In this document: positions 1 through 6,870 of the stretch, piece by piece
How positions within the stretch are numbered: position 1 is the first letter of the stretch
Layout: each line of letters starts with the position of its first letter
Assembly (NCBI GenBank): GCA_001819095.1
Contig: MHLS01000003.1
Location: 1 to 10,187 of the forward strand
DNA: 10,187 nucleotides
Reading direction: 5' to 3'
Source: Candidatus Lloydbacteria bacterium RIFCSPLOWO2_02_FULL_54_12
Lineage (GTDB): Bacteria > Patescibacteriota > Minisyncoccia > Phycocordibacterales > UBA6899
The notes under the pieces: generated by a model
Seen by the model: the letters and a program-made list of their open reading frames with translations, nothing else
What the model was told of the DNA's origin: nothing
Database searches by the model: none
Position numbers and translations under genes: made by a program

Positions 1-1
1 G

Positions 2-67
2 ATCTTTCTTGAGTCGACGATTGCTCCGAAGAGAAAGAAAAAGGGTACAAAAAACACCGGGGAATAA
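2..67 (+). CDS. Possible 3' end of a convergent gene
   Basis: Frame 2 is open from the left edge to TAA at 65-67. It reads as a basic tail (ESTIAPKRKKKGTKNTGE), and its stop falls in the loop of the hairpin at 55-74, as is common for convergent genes in compact genomes. Only 21 codons are visible. Another frame (from base 3 to TAG at 129-131) is also open, so the call is weak. Confidence 0.3.
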   Translation: MFLESTIAPKRKKKGTKNTGE

Positions 68-74
68 ACCGGTG
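49..74 (-). terminator. Intrinsic terminator 2, possibly bidirectional
   Basis: On the minus strand CACCGG-TTTATTCC-CCGGTG (74 down to 55) is a perfect 6-bp stem followed by six T residues (54-49). AAAA just before the stem can pair with part of the T-run. On the plus strand the same hairpin is followed by ATTTTGGG, a weaker tail, so it may also stop a convergent transcript. Confidence 0.75.
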
Positions 75-105
75 ATTTTGGGTATTATCTCCAAATACAC
101 CGAAG

Positions 106-128
106 AAAAAATCCCCGCCGTGGCGGAG
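106..128 (-). terminator. Intrinsic terminator 1 downstream of the pilin-peptidase gene
   Basis: On the minus strand CTCCGC-CACG-GCGGGG (128 down to 113) forms a 6-bp stem with a tetraloop and is followed by A and six T residues (111-106). It lies about 97 nt after the stop at 225 and is the first good stop signal for the minus-strand operon. The 129-224 gap shows nothing else recognisable. Confidence 0.8.
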
Positions 129-224
129 TAGAGATAAAAATTCGATGGTGCGGCAAAACAAAGCGCCAAAGCAAAAACTGCCGCCATCCTGCGTTTTGAT
201 GCTTCTCAAACAAGAGGACGCATA

Positions 225-1397
225 CTATGGCTGGCAATATGATGCAGCAGCACCTTCGATGCACGCGTGCCAATGGTCTCCTTCGTCGGTGTACCAAAAC
301 GTTCCTCCCGCGTTAGTATGGCGCCAGCGATAGTAGTTTCCAAAGGATTTCTTTTGGGTGTTGCCCGTCGCCTTGATGACCGCGTCAAGTTGAGAGGACT
401 TTCTTAAGTCAAAGACATTGTTGTTGTATGAGTGAGCTGCCGTACTTGAAGGCGGCGGCGGGGTTGTTGACCTGCTCCCGTGAAGCCAGTATTCCGTTCC
501 GCCAGAAACTATGACAACGCAGGGGGTAGGACAAGAACCCGCGAGTGCGATGATGGCTTGCTGTGCTTGAGTGCCCAGTTGTTTGACATCGGTACAACCG
601 CGCGAGCCGACACTGGGGCACGGATTCGTGCTCACCTGAACCCGTCGCGCGTTTGGACCGAGACAGGTGGGGTTTTCGCAGAGGTTTGTCCGCACATCCG
701 CCTCACTGCCACCACCGGCGATGGGCGCCGGCGCTGCACCCGGAGGTAATACCTGAAAGCATGTTTCCCCGTTTGCCTGCGGCATCAGTGTTTTCCCTGT
801 GGAAGCGGCGGCTTGAGCAAGTTGAGCGCAGGTCTGGCCTGATGTGCCAGCGGGGTTGTATGTACCGAGCGTTTCCCCTGCCTTGCAGTATTGGAAGTAC
901 CATCCGGGTGCCGTCGGGCGTGGCTGTGCGGGGGTGCCGCCCGTGCATCCGGCTGGAGTTCCTGCTACGGGTGTGCCTACCGGTGCAGCCGGAGCCGGCG
1001 GGGCAACCTGATTCGCCAAATTGAGCTCTTTTGAGAGGAGGAGGGGGTTTATCGTGTAGAGGAGTATCCATGCGCCGATAGCCAAAAGAACCCCGAAGAT
1101 GGCGTTCCAGATGCATTCTTTTGCTTCGCTTTTTCCCGACGCTGATGGGGTGCCCATCAACTTGATGCCGCAGACGACGATCATAATGACCGCAAGAATC
1201 CCCGCGACCCCAATCGCTATCTGCACGATTCCTTGGAGGTACGTTGAAAGTTCAACCGGACCGGTAAGGAGTGTCCCGAATGGTGCCTTGAGCGTGTATG
1301 TCCCTTGCGCAGTCACAACTTGTGGGAGCAAGAGAAGCGAAAAAATAGTTGCTGAGCGACGAAACAAATTGGACATGGTGTTGACGTGAGTACTCAT
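225..1397 (-). CDS. VirB2-like pilin protein fused to a Cys-rich exported region and a probable M15-like peptidase domain
   Basis: I chose the ATG at 1397 (390 aa) because it overlaps the previous stop as ATGA and gives a good signal peptide; the ATG at 1376 is possible. The frame extends further upstream, but that part is out of frame with, and inside, the propeller gene. Residues 1-30 are a signal peptide (core ATIFSLLLL, cleavage near VTA|QG). Two helices (~55-78 and ~96-120), joined by the basic loop GTPSASGKSEAKEC, match the two-helix VirB2/TrbC-like pilins of such clusters. A Pro/Ala linker and a Cys-rich region follow, with 12 cysteines between 151 and 388, which suggests disulfides. 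Residues ~295-380 carry SGGTEYW, AHSYNNNVFDL (His322, Asp330) and DEGDHWHACIEG (His375/His377). These resemble the zinc ligands of M15-type D,D-peptidases. Topology places this domain outside, so it could cut or remodel peptidoglycan. The stop is TAG at 225-227. Confidence 0.85.
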   Translation of the reverse strand: MSTHVNTMSNLFRRSATIFSLLLLPQVVTAQGTYTLKAPFGTLLTGPVELSTYLQGIVQIAIGVAGILAVIMIVVCGIKLMGTPSASGKSEAKECIWNAIFGVLLAIGAWILLYTINPLLLSKELNLANQVAPPAPAAPVGTPVAGTPAGCTGGTPAQPRPTAPGWYFQYCKAGETLGTYNPAGTSGQTCAQLAQAAASTGKTLMPQANGETCFQVLPPGAAPAPIAGGGSEADVRTNLCENPTCLGPNARRVQVSTNPCPSVGSRGCTDVKQLGTQAQQAIIALAGSCPTPCVVIVSGGTEYWLHGSRSTTPPPPSSTAAHSYNNNVFDLRKSSQLDAVIKATGNTQKKSFGNYYRWRHTNAGGTFWYTDEGDHWHACIEGAAASYCQP

Positions 1398-2770
1398 TGT
1401 GGTGCCTGCAGACTTCCTTGCGCATCCTTGAGTTCTTCGGGGGAGAGTCCTTCGGGAATGGTGTCGGATGTCTCGGGGCCTACCTGTTGCGGAAGACGCA
1501 TTGACCACAGCATACCGTCTTTTTTGTTCGTGAAGATGAAGTAGGCGCCATCCTCCGAAAGGAGCGGATTCGCCACGTCGAATGTCTGCCCCGTTTCTTC
1601 CTTCGGATCGCTCAAGTAGGTGACGTCTCCGGAGGTGGTATTCGCAAGCCAAAAGGTGTCGTTGAAAGAGATCCTTCCCTGATACCAGAGGTCGGGAATG
1701 AGTCCCGTCGGCGTCAGGTTGAATGCACCACAGAGCACGCGCATATTATCCGAAAGCCATGCGCACTTTTCCGGAAGCGTGTTGATGGGGATGATATTCT
1801 CGTAGAATACGGTCCCTTCGTCGCCGGGGAATCCCTTGGGGTCATAGGAGTTCAATATGGCGTTTCCCGCAACGTTCTCGCCATAGAGCACCCGCGATCC
1901 CGAAGCGTTCGCGAGGGCCGTCAGACCGTCTTTCTCTCTTACCAAGCGATTCAGTGCTTTTGTCTTCGGGTCGTAGACGTAGGAGTACCCCGGCACCGCT
2001 CCCGACGGCTTCGTGGAAAGAAGGATCGAGCCGTTATTGAGGAACTGCGGAAGCCATTCGGTGAACGGACTGCGGAAAACTTCCTTTGTGGCTTTTGTCG
2101 CCACATTGACCACACTTCCCACCGCCGCACCGTCTTTTTTTATGATATAAAAGAGTGACTTGCCGTCGGGGGAGACAGAGAGGGCAACGATGTTGTCGGG
2201 AAGAAAATCAAGGGTGAGTCCGCCGACATCGTCGGACGACAATGCGGACGAAAGGTTGAGACGGGCGAGGTGGGTCTTGATCGTTTCACGACCGGTGTAA
2301 CGGTCTTCTTCGAGATAGCGGAGGAGAACTGCGTTCCCGCCGAGAGCCCAGTCGGCAATAGCGATGCGAGGGATGGTCGTATTGGTGAGTTGCTCCGCGA
2401 CGCCCCCTGCGAGCGGGATCTCATATGCATGTCCGGTTTCTTTTTCTATGAATCGGACGTACTGCTCCCCGTCTCTTTTTAACGCATATGCGCCTGCGAC
2501 GGGTTTCAGGGAAAGCTGTCGGAAGAGTCGATCTGCCGCCACTAAACCTGAATCTCCGTTGGAGTCACCCCCTATCTCGTGGCGGTCGGTGTCAGTTTGT
2601 GGAACGTCTTCTCCTGAAGACGGACTGAACGGAAAAAGCTTGGTCACACCACCGGTATTCCCTCCTCCCCAGAAGTACCACACAAGCCCCCCCGCCAAGA
2701 GAAGGAAAAAGAAGATCCCTAGGCCTATCCAGAGTGTTTTTTTTGATGAGGGTTGTTCTTCGGGGTTCAT
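1394..2770 (-). CDS. Membrane-anchored beta-propeller-like protein, function unknown
   Basis: The protein has 458 residues. Residues 1-11 are cytoplasmic and polar, and ~12-34 form one hydrophobic helix (TLWIGLGIFFFLLLAGGLVW) that serves as signal anchor. A low-complexity linker (~35-75) precedes a beta-rich exterior domain. Several segments have the look of TolB/WD40-type propeller blades: ALSVSPDGKSLFYI (196-209), FLNNGSILLSTKP (243-255), CAWLSDNMRVLCGAF (336-350) and LLSEDGAYFIFTN (403-415). The C-terminal ~30 residues are polar (ETSDTIPEGLSPEELKDAQG). Propellers of this type usually bind proteins or glycans, and no enzyme motif is visible. The ATG at 2770 abuts family A copy 1. The stop TGA (1394-1396) overlaps the start of the next gene as ATGA, implying translational coupling to the pilin-peptidase gene and a shared role outside the membrane. 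Confidence 0.85.
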   Translation of the reverse strand: MNPEEQPSSKKTLWIGLGIFFFLLLAGGLVWYFWGGGNTGGVTKLFPFSPSSGEDVPQTDTDRHEIGGDSNGDSGLVAADRLFRQLSLKPVAGAYALKRDGEQYVRFIEKETGHAYEIPLAGGVAEQLTNTTIPRIAIADWALGGNAVLLRYLEEDRYTGRETIKTHLARLNLSSALSSDDVGGLTLDFLPDNIVALSVSPDGKSLFYIIKKDGAAVGSVVNVATKATKEVFRSPFTEWLPQFLNNGSILLSTKPSGAVPGYSYVYDPKTKALNRLVREKDGLTALANASGSRVLYGENVAGNAILNSYDPKGFPGDEGTVFYENIIPINTLPEKCAWLSDNMRVLCGAFNLTPTGLIPDLWYQGRISFNDTFWLANTTSGDVTYLSDPKEETGQTFDVANPLLSEDGAYFIFTNKKDGMLWSMRLPQQVGPETSDTIPEGLSPEELKDAQGSLQAPQ

Positions 2771-2892
2771 CCCAGTTAGAGGTAGGACGCGAACCCACCT
2801 GTCCGCGTTGGTACCTGGTTACCGATAATAGTAATGCTTGTTTGGCCTGTTGTTTTCATAAAATTTTGTTTGGGTCCGCGACCTCTAACGGG
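2771..2892 (-). repeat. Family A element, copy 1 (122 bp, MITE-like)
   Basis: The ends are CCCAGTTAGAGGT (one base inserted relative to copy 2) and ACCTCTAACGGG. The interior is clearly related to copy 2 at 8217-8333 by alignment with small gaps, and many substitutions are transitions. Its left end abuts the ATG of the propeller gene, exactly as copy 2 abuts prgI. The flanks share only TTCAT (2766-2770 and 2894-2898, the latter offset by one base), so a target duplication is less clear here. With the family B hairpin it fills most of the 229-bp gap. The remaining ~53 bp (2893-2945) show nothing recognisable. Confidence 0.75.
2776..2859 (-). other. Possible 27-codon leader ORF inside family A copy 1
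   Basis: ATG at 2859 runs to TAA at 2776-2778, five nt before the ATG of the next gene. The peptide begins MKTTGQTSITIIG and ends RTGGFASYL. It resembles the frame in family A copy 2 (TTIISGT near the middle, ASYL at the end). There is no Shine-Dalgarno sequence. Conservation of the DNA repeat alone could explain it. Confidence 0.25.
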
Positions 2893-2945
2893 ATTCATAT
2901 GTTTTTTGATGATACAATTTCTGATCTTGGAGAATCTGCTTTAGA

Positions 2946-2992
2946 TACAAGGTCGAACCTTGAAGAATTGATTCCTAAGGTTCGACCTTGTA
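2946..2992. repeat. Family B hairpin element, copy 1 (perfect 16-bp arms)
   Basis: TACAAGGTCGAACCTT (2946-2961) and AAGGTTCGACCTTGTA (2977-2992) are a perfect 16-bp inverted repeat around the loop GAAGAATTGATTCCT, which can itself pair GAAT with ATTC. Each arm holds one 13-bp dyad. The element lies 7 nt after the stop of the Ig-like protein gene on the minus strand, with no following T-run. Confidence 0.9.
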
Positions 2993-2999
2993 CCTGAAA

Positions 3000-3980
3000 T
3001 CATTCTTGTGAAAAGTTAATCGTTACCTGCCCCCCCGCTTTCTGGAGTATTCGGCTCCGGTTTTGTATCGTGAGCCCCACCTTACTTGACTGTGTCGCCG
3101 TTCCCGCTTTACCCAGTTCAAGGCTATTAGGGTTCAGGCCGACGGCGACGGTAGCCCCGTCCTTTTGCCATGTGTAGACGAGTTCCCCGTTCGCCATGTT
3201 GTCATTCGAGAAGAAGTACGGCGTGGCGCGGACGCGAAATGTTGTACCTTCCGTATTTGCGGTACCGGTGAGCGCCCGATCGAAGACGGTACCCAAAAGC
3301 GGCGCTTGCTCATAAAAGAGGACGGTCGGTTCCACTGCAAGGATATTTTGTGTCACACTTCGTGCGCTACCTTCGACGTTCGGGTCGCTTACTTTTACGG
3401 TCGTCGGCACCGGAGAGCCGGCGTATTTCATGGGGATGAGGGCGCCCCCTTTTCCTAAGCCTTTTCCGACCCCTTGGATGCGGTTGATCGTCCACTCGTA
3501 AAAGAAGAGAGCTGGGTCGTCGGCAGTCGAATACATGCGGGGTATCGCCGTCGCCTTGACCACACTTTTATACGTCGGGAGTGCTTTCCCCTTGTAGAAC
3601 GGCGGTGTATAGGTGTCGGCCTCCCACAAGAGGTCGATCTCGATGGGGTGAAGCAGGAACTCTTTATCGAAACGCGCTCCACCCGCGTCGACAATCACCA
3701 CGTTGATTGTGACGGTTTTACCGAACCCTTTCGTTTCCGTCCGGATGCTTTTTTCCGCGACACCGTCAGCCACCGCTTCTTTGTCCACGTACCAAGTGAT
3801 CCGTGAGGAGTTCAGATCGATGGCGTAGGACTGAATGGAAACCGTGACCGGCTGGTTCGGACCCGGTGTCTGTGGGTTCGTGCTAAAAGTGACAAGGTCG
3901 AGCGCTCCCAAGGCGATGTTCGGTACGAAGAAGATCCCTATCGTCATCGTAACCCCGAGTATGATATTCCGTGATTTCAT
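3000..3980 (-). CDS. Secreted Ig-like/PKD-like protein, function unknown
   Basis: This is a 326-aa ORF from ATG at 3980 to TGA at 3000-3002. Residues 1-25 form a signal peptide: basic start MKSRN, hydrophobic core, and likely cleavage at IALG|ALD. No lipobox cysteine is present. Residues ~35-105 look like a beta-sandwich (VTVSIQSYAIDLNSSRITWY, then TVTINVVIVDAGG), the pattern of Ig-like or PKD domains. A middle region contains FFYEWTINR. A second sandwich-like region at ~245-310 repeats the theme (TTFRVRATPYFF, ELVYTWQKDGATVAV). With no anchor it should be released or held by partners outside the membrane. It sits 27 bp after the membrane-protein gene and is followed 7 nt past its stop by a family B hairpin. 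A structural or adhesive role is plausible but unproven, and no catalytic motif is visible. Confidence 0.85.
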   Translation of the reverse strand: MKSRNIILGVTMTIGIFFVPNIALGALDLVTFSTNPQTPGPNQPVTVSIQSYAIDLNSSRITWYVDKEAVADGVAEKSIRTETKGFGKTVTINVVIVDAGGARFDKEFLLHPIEIDLLWEADTYTPPFYKGKALPTYKSVVKATAIPRMYSTADDPALFFYEWTINRIQGVGKGLGKGGALIPMKYAGSPVPTTVKVSDPNVEGSARSVTQNILAVEPTVLFYEQAPLLGTVFDRALTGTANTEGTTFRVRATPYFFSNDNMANGELVYTWQKDGATVAVGLNPNSLELGKAGTATQSSKVGLTIQNRSRILQKAGGQVTINFSQE

Positions 3981-4007
3981 GATGTAAAATGTTCGATCAA
4001 TTCTTCG

Positions 4008-4892
4008 TTACGCAGCAGCCGATTCGCTCGAAGTCTTCATTGTCCCGCCCTGCTCCCGACTCTTGCGCATCTCTTTGGTGGCATCCTCGGCCCGCTGTTT
4101 TTTGCTCTCCGCATTGATCCGCTCGCGAATCGCTCTTGAGGGTGCATCAGCATGTTGGCGACCCCGCTCTTCGTCCATCTTTTTCGCCTCCTGCTTCAAA
4201 CGGTCTCCGCCTTGCGCCCGTATCCACTCTTTGCCGGTCTGCCCTGTGCGAATATGGCCGTCCGCTTGTGGTCTTGCCACGCTTGTTACCGGACTTTGCA
4301 TAGATGACGACCCAAGGATCGCCCTCTCCGCAACTCTCCCGACCGGTGTCTTCGAGAGGACGACGGCCGCCCTTCCGATCGGAGTTTTTGCGGCGACCTT
4401 CGCAACAACCTTTCCTGCCACCCCGCCAAACATTCCCTTGCCCCTTTTCAGATTTTCCGTAATGGTGATGATAAGAAAGGATATCGTCATCATTGGAAGG
4501 ACGCTTACCAACGGGATCAATTCAATTATAATACTTATCCCCTGTGTTGCCAATTTTCGTGCCCCCATGAGGGGTACCTTGTTAAAGAGATAATACCCCA
4601 TAGCAAACATAAAGGCGTTGAATGACACAAGGACCCCCACTATCCACGCGAAGGCAGCCAACGGTATGCCGACTATTGATCCGGCGACTGTCGCGGTCAA
4701 ACCAATCCCCGCGGTGACGAGAACGTTGCAAAGCGCAGATCCGATGTCGCTCACGAGCATGAGCCCAAGGAGGAGCCACCACGTGAAGCCACCAAGGGCC
4801 TTTTGGCCGCCACCTTGTGGTTGTGTTGCAACACTGCTCCGTTGTGCCCCGCCACCGGGGTGACTTGTTGCTACTGATGTTGCTCCTGCCAT
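4008..4892 (-). CDS. Polytopic membrane protein with basic C-terminal tail, function unknown
   Basis: The protein has 294 residues. The first ~34 are polar and Gly/Gln-rich (PQGGGQKALGG). About four hydrophobic segments follow (roughly 36-56, 58-80, 82-103 and 118-146), then a charged cytoplasmic-looking tail. The tail carries a short internal repeat, KTPIGRAA (169-176) and KTPVGRVA (181-188), and from ~218 on is strongly charged and helical (KQEAKKMDEERGRQ, RERINAESKKQRAED). It follows virB4 by 83 bp and precedes the Ig-like gene by 27 bp. Position and topology would suit an inner-membrane channel part, such as a short VirB6-like protein, but I see no diagnostic motif. The ATG at 4892 lacks a Shine-Dalgarno sequence. 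A weak -10-like TGTAAT lies 11 nt upstream (4904-4909) but has no well-spaced -35, and the 4893-4975 gap has no repeat. Confidence 0.85.
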   Translation of the reverse strand: MAGATSVATSHPGGGAQRSSVATQPQGGGQKALGGFTWWLLLGLMLVSDIGSALCNVLVTAGIGLTATVAGSIVGIPLAAFAWIVGVLVSFNAFMFAMGYYLFNKVPLMGARKLATQGISIIIELIPLVSVLPMMTISFLIITITENLKRGKGMFGGVAGKVVAKVAAKTPIGRAAVVLSKTPVGRVAERAILGSSSMQSPVTSVARPQADGHIRTGQTGKEWIRAQGGDRLKQEAKKMDEERGRQHADAPSRAIRERINAESKKQRAEDATKEMRKSREQGGTMKTSSESAAA

Positions 4893-4975
4893 GATAATTT
4901 TCGATTACAAGACGGACTCTTTGGTGTCGATTTTTAAGATTCCACCTCGTAACTCTATGCCCATTAAGTAAAAGG

Positions 4976-6784
4976 TTACTTCTGTTGCGCCGCCGCAAGC
5001 TCGTCTTTTGAACGTTGGATGGCCAGCAGTTGCGCCGGGTCGGAAGAGACGATCTGGTCTTCAGTGTACGAAGCGTAGACCTTGATCGCCACATGTTTGA
5101 TGCCGGCGAAGAAAAGTCCTTCCCCGACGCCCGATTCAAGCAAAAGATATTTTTCCTCGTCGGTGAGGTGGAAGGTTTGTTGGACGAGGTCAATCGTCGT
5201 CGGCGACTGCTTCAAGAGCAACTGTATAGATGAGTTCGTGAGAATGGGGAGACCGTACGGCGAGCGCAGGAAGTCGTTGACGTCTTGGGTGATCGTCGAA
5301 ATGCCGAGGTAATATTTGCGTCCGCGCTTGGCAAGTCCGAAGAGAAACGATGCGGTATCTTCGGATTTCATCATCCACCACGCCTCGTCGACGACCATGA
5401 GACGCTTGCGGAGCTCTTTGCGTACGGCGGTCCAAATGTGATGCGTGATGATGTAGACGGCAACGGGCTTCAGGTCGTCCTCCATGTTGCGCACCGAGAA
5501 GACGCTGAAGCGCTTCGTGATGTCCACGTTGGTCGGTTGATTGAGAAAGCCGGCCCATGTCCCTCTGGTGTACTTCTCGAGGCGTTGCAGAAGCGACTCG
5601 GCGCCGGTGATCCCGGCCAGCACCAGCTCGAAGTCGGAGAGGAGCGGCGGCTCAAGGTCGACGAAGTTCGTGTCTGCGGTGATGTCTTTGAGCGCATAAG
5701 TTTCGGCGACGGCGCGGTCGATGATGCCGTCTTCTTCCGGTGTGAGACCGCCCAACATGATGCGGAAGAGTCCGACGAGGAAAATGATATTTGAGCGCAA
5801 AACATCCGCGGGCGATTCGTCGTCGCGCGGAACAGGAAGGTCGAACGGGTTGATGTGATGCTCCGAATTGAGTGAGATGTTGAAGTAGTGTCCGCCCGTC
5901 GCTTCCGCAAGGAATTTGTACTCCTGTTCAGGATCGATGACGATGACGTCGGCATCGAACATAAGTGTGCGCAATATCTCCAGTTTCGTCGTATAGGATT
6001 TCCCCGATCCGGAGACGGCGAACGTTACGGAGTTGTAGTTTGGCATCGAAAAACGGTCGAACAAAACAAGTGATGCATTGTGTCGGTTGATGCCCCAGAG
6101 GACCCCCTTGTCGCTAGTAAGGTCGAAAGAGACGAACGGGAAGATCGACGAAAGAGGCGCAGAATTCAGCTTATAATGTACCTCAAGCTCGTCGGTAAGA
6201 AGGGGAAGCACGCTTCGATACCCTTCCACCTGCTGGAAGATCGCCGGCTTGAGGTAGACGAGACGGGAGTCAAGGATGGATTTTAACTCCCCTTCCACTT
6301 TGTCGAGCTCGTTTTTGTCGTTGGCATAGATCGTGATGTAGATGCCGACGTCAAAAAGCTTCTCCTGTGCCTGCTGAAGCTTGTCGCGGAGATCTTCAAG
6401 GTCCTGATAGGCGACGTCGAGCACCGGGTCGCGGACGAATCCTTTGCGCTCGCGTTCGTTGATCTGGCTTTGTACTTCCGCCACCTTCTTTTGGAATGTC
6501 CGGAGCGCAAGTTCGGTCTCGACCGGATGTATCATGATTGAAACGTCGTAGACCTTGTCTAGGTTCACAACGGGGGTGAACCAGTCCTGCGTGAGAAAGC
6601 GCGGGTACGAAATCACAAAGAGCGTCCGCAATATCTTTTCGCCGACGTAGAGGTCTTTCGGGGTCACCTTGATTGCCGCAGGCGCAAGGATGTCCTTCAT
6701 GTCGAGATTTGTCGCGGCGTAAATATCTTCGGGGAGCATCCCGCCGGTATTCACGATTTGAAAATTTTTTTGTGCTTCTGGCAT
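4976..6784 (-). CDS. virB4: VirB4/TraC-family T4SS ATPase
   Basis: This 602-aa protein is the energising ATPase of a type IV secretion-like machine and acts at the cytoplasmic face of the membrane. Residues ~40-220 form a VirB4-type N-terminal region (EKILRTLFVISYPRFLTQDW, and a long helical hairpin ~92-145). The P-loop is AVSGSGKSYTTK (256-267, Lys262). The first Gly of the GxxxxGKS pattern is Ala256. A conserved IVIDPEQEY follows (281-289). Walker B is RLMVVDEAWWMM (461-472, Asp466-Glu467). Downstream are the TQ motif in ISTITQDVNDFL (495-506) and TNSSIQLLLKQS (516-527). All expected ATPase elements are present and uninterrupted. The start is ATG at 6784, eight nt after the family B hairpin and with no Shine-Dalgarno sequence; the stop is TAA at 4976-4978. 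The preceding TraC-like gene probably supplies a further N-terminal domain. VirB4 is the diagnostic T4SS protein, so this is the anchor for the whole cluster. Confidence 0.95.
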   Translation of the reverse strand: MPEAQKNFQIVNTGGMLPEDIYAATNLDMKDILAPAAIKVTPKDLYVGEKILRTLFVISYPRFLTQDWFTPVVNLDKVYDVSIMIHPVETELALRTFQKKVAEVQSQINERERKGFVRDPVLDVAYQDLEDLRDKLQQAQEKLFDVGIYITIYANDKNELDKVEGELKSILDSRLVYLKPAIFQQVEGYRSVLPLLTDELEVHYKLNSAPLSSIFPFVSFDLTSDKGVLWGINRHNASLVLFDRFSMPNYNSVTFAVSGSGKSYTTKLEILRTLMFDADVIVIDPEQEYKFLAEATGGHYFNISLNSEHHINPFDLPVPRDDESPADVLRSNIIFLVGLFRIMLGGLTPEEDGIIDRAVAETYALKDITADTNFVDLEPPLLSDFELVLAGITGAESLLQRLEKYTRGTWAGFLNQPTNVDITKRFSVFSVRNMEDDLKPVAVYIITHHIWTAVRKELRKRLMVVDEAWWMMKSEDTASFLFGLAKRGRKYYLGISTITQDVNDFLRSPYGLPILTNSSIQLLLKQSPTTIDLVQQTFHLTDEEKYLLLESGVGEGLFFAGIKHVAIKVYASYTEDQIVSSDPAQLLAIQRSKDELAAAQQK

Positions 6785-6792
6785 AAGATGGT

Positions 6793-6861
6793 TTCAAGTA
6801 CAAGGTCCGACCTTTGGGATTGATTCTTAAGGTCGGACCTTGTACTTGAAGGACAGACCTT
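6793..6861. repeat. Family B hairpin element, copy 2 (perfect 22-bp arms)
   Basis: The left arm at 6793-6814 and right arm at 6829-6850 are a perfect 22-bp inverted repeat (starting TTCAAGTACAAGG) around a 14-nt loop, TGGGATTGATTCTT. Each arm contains the dyad AAGGTCSGACCTT (6802-6814 and 6829-6841). A third, weaker dyad, AAGGACAGACCTT (6849-6861), follows. The element fills most of the gap between the TraC-like and VirB4-like genes. On the minus strand no T-run follows the hairpin, so it is not a standard terminator. It ends 8 nt before the virB4 ATG. Confidence 0.9.
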
Positions 6862-6870
6862 GGATTTGAC

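Noticed and set aside
1398..1652. Upstream extension of the pilin-peptidase ORF to 1652
   Set aside because: The extra 85 residues are basic and low quality, lie entirely inside the propeller gene in another frame, and would place the signal peptide internally. The ATGA overlap start at 1397 fits better.
2771..2850. Family A as coding sequence joined to the propeller gene (frame reading VRVLPLTG into the ATG)
   Set aside because: Copy 1 has an in-frame TAA shortly upstream and copy 2 is out of frame with prgI, so it cannot be a shared N-terminal extension.
2771..2892. Integron attC site, suggested by GTTAGAG and CTCTAAC near the ends of family A
   Set aside because: attC sites begin with RYYYAAC and end with GTTRRRY. 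Here the order is reversed and the seventh base does not fit. There are no integrase or cassette genes.
2946..2992. Family B hairpins as ordinary Rho-independent terminators
   Set aside because: Stems are strong, but no T-run follows on either strand, and several copies sit just upstream of starts.
4904..4930. Promoter for the 4008-4892 gene (TCGACA and TGTAAT)
   Set aside because: Spacing is only 15 bp and both boxes deviate, so this is too weak to list as a feature.
5285..5794. Long plus-strand open frames, such as 5285-5794 and 4063-4593
   Set aside because: They lie wholly opposite well-supported minus-strand genes (virB4-like and membrane protein), and their translations lack recognisable domains. 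They are frame shadows.
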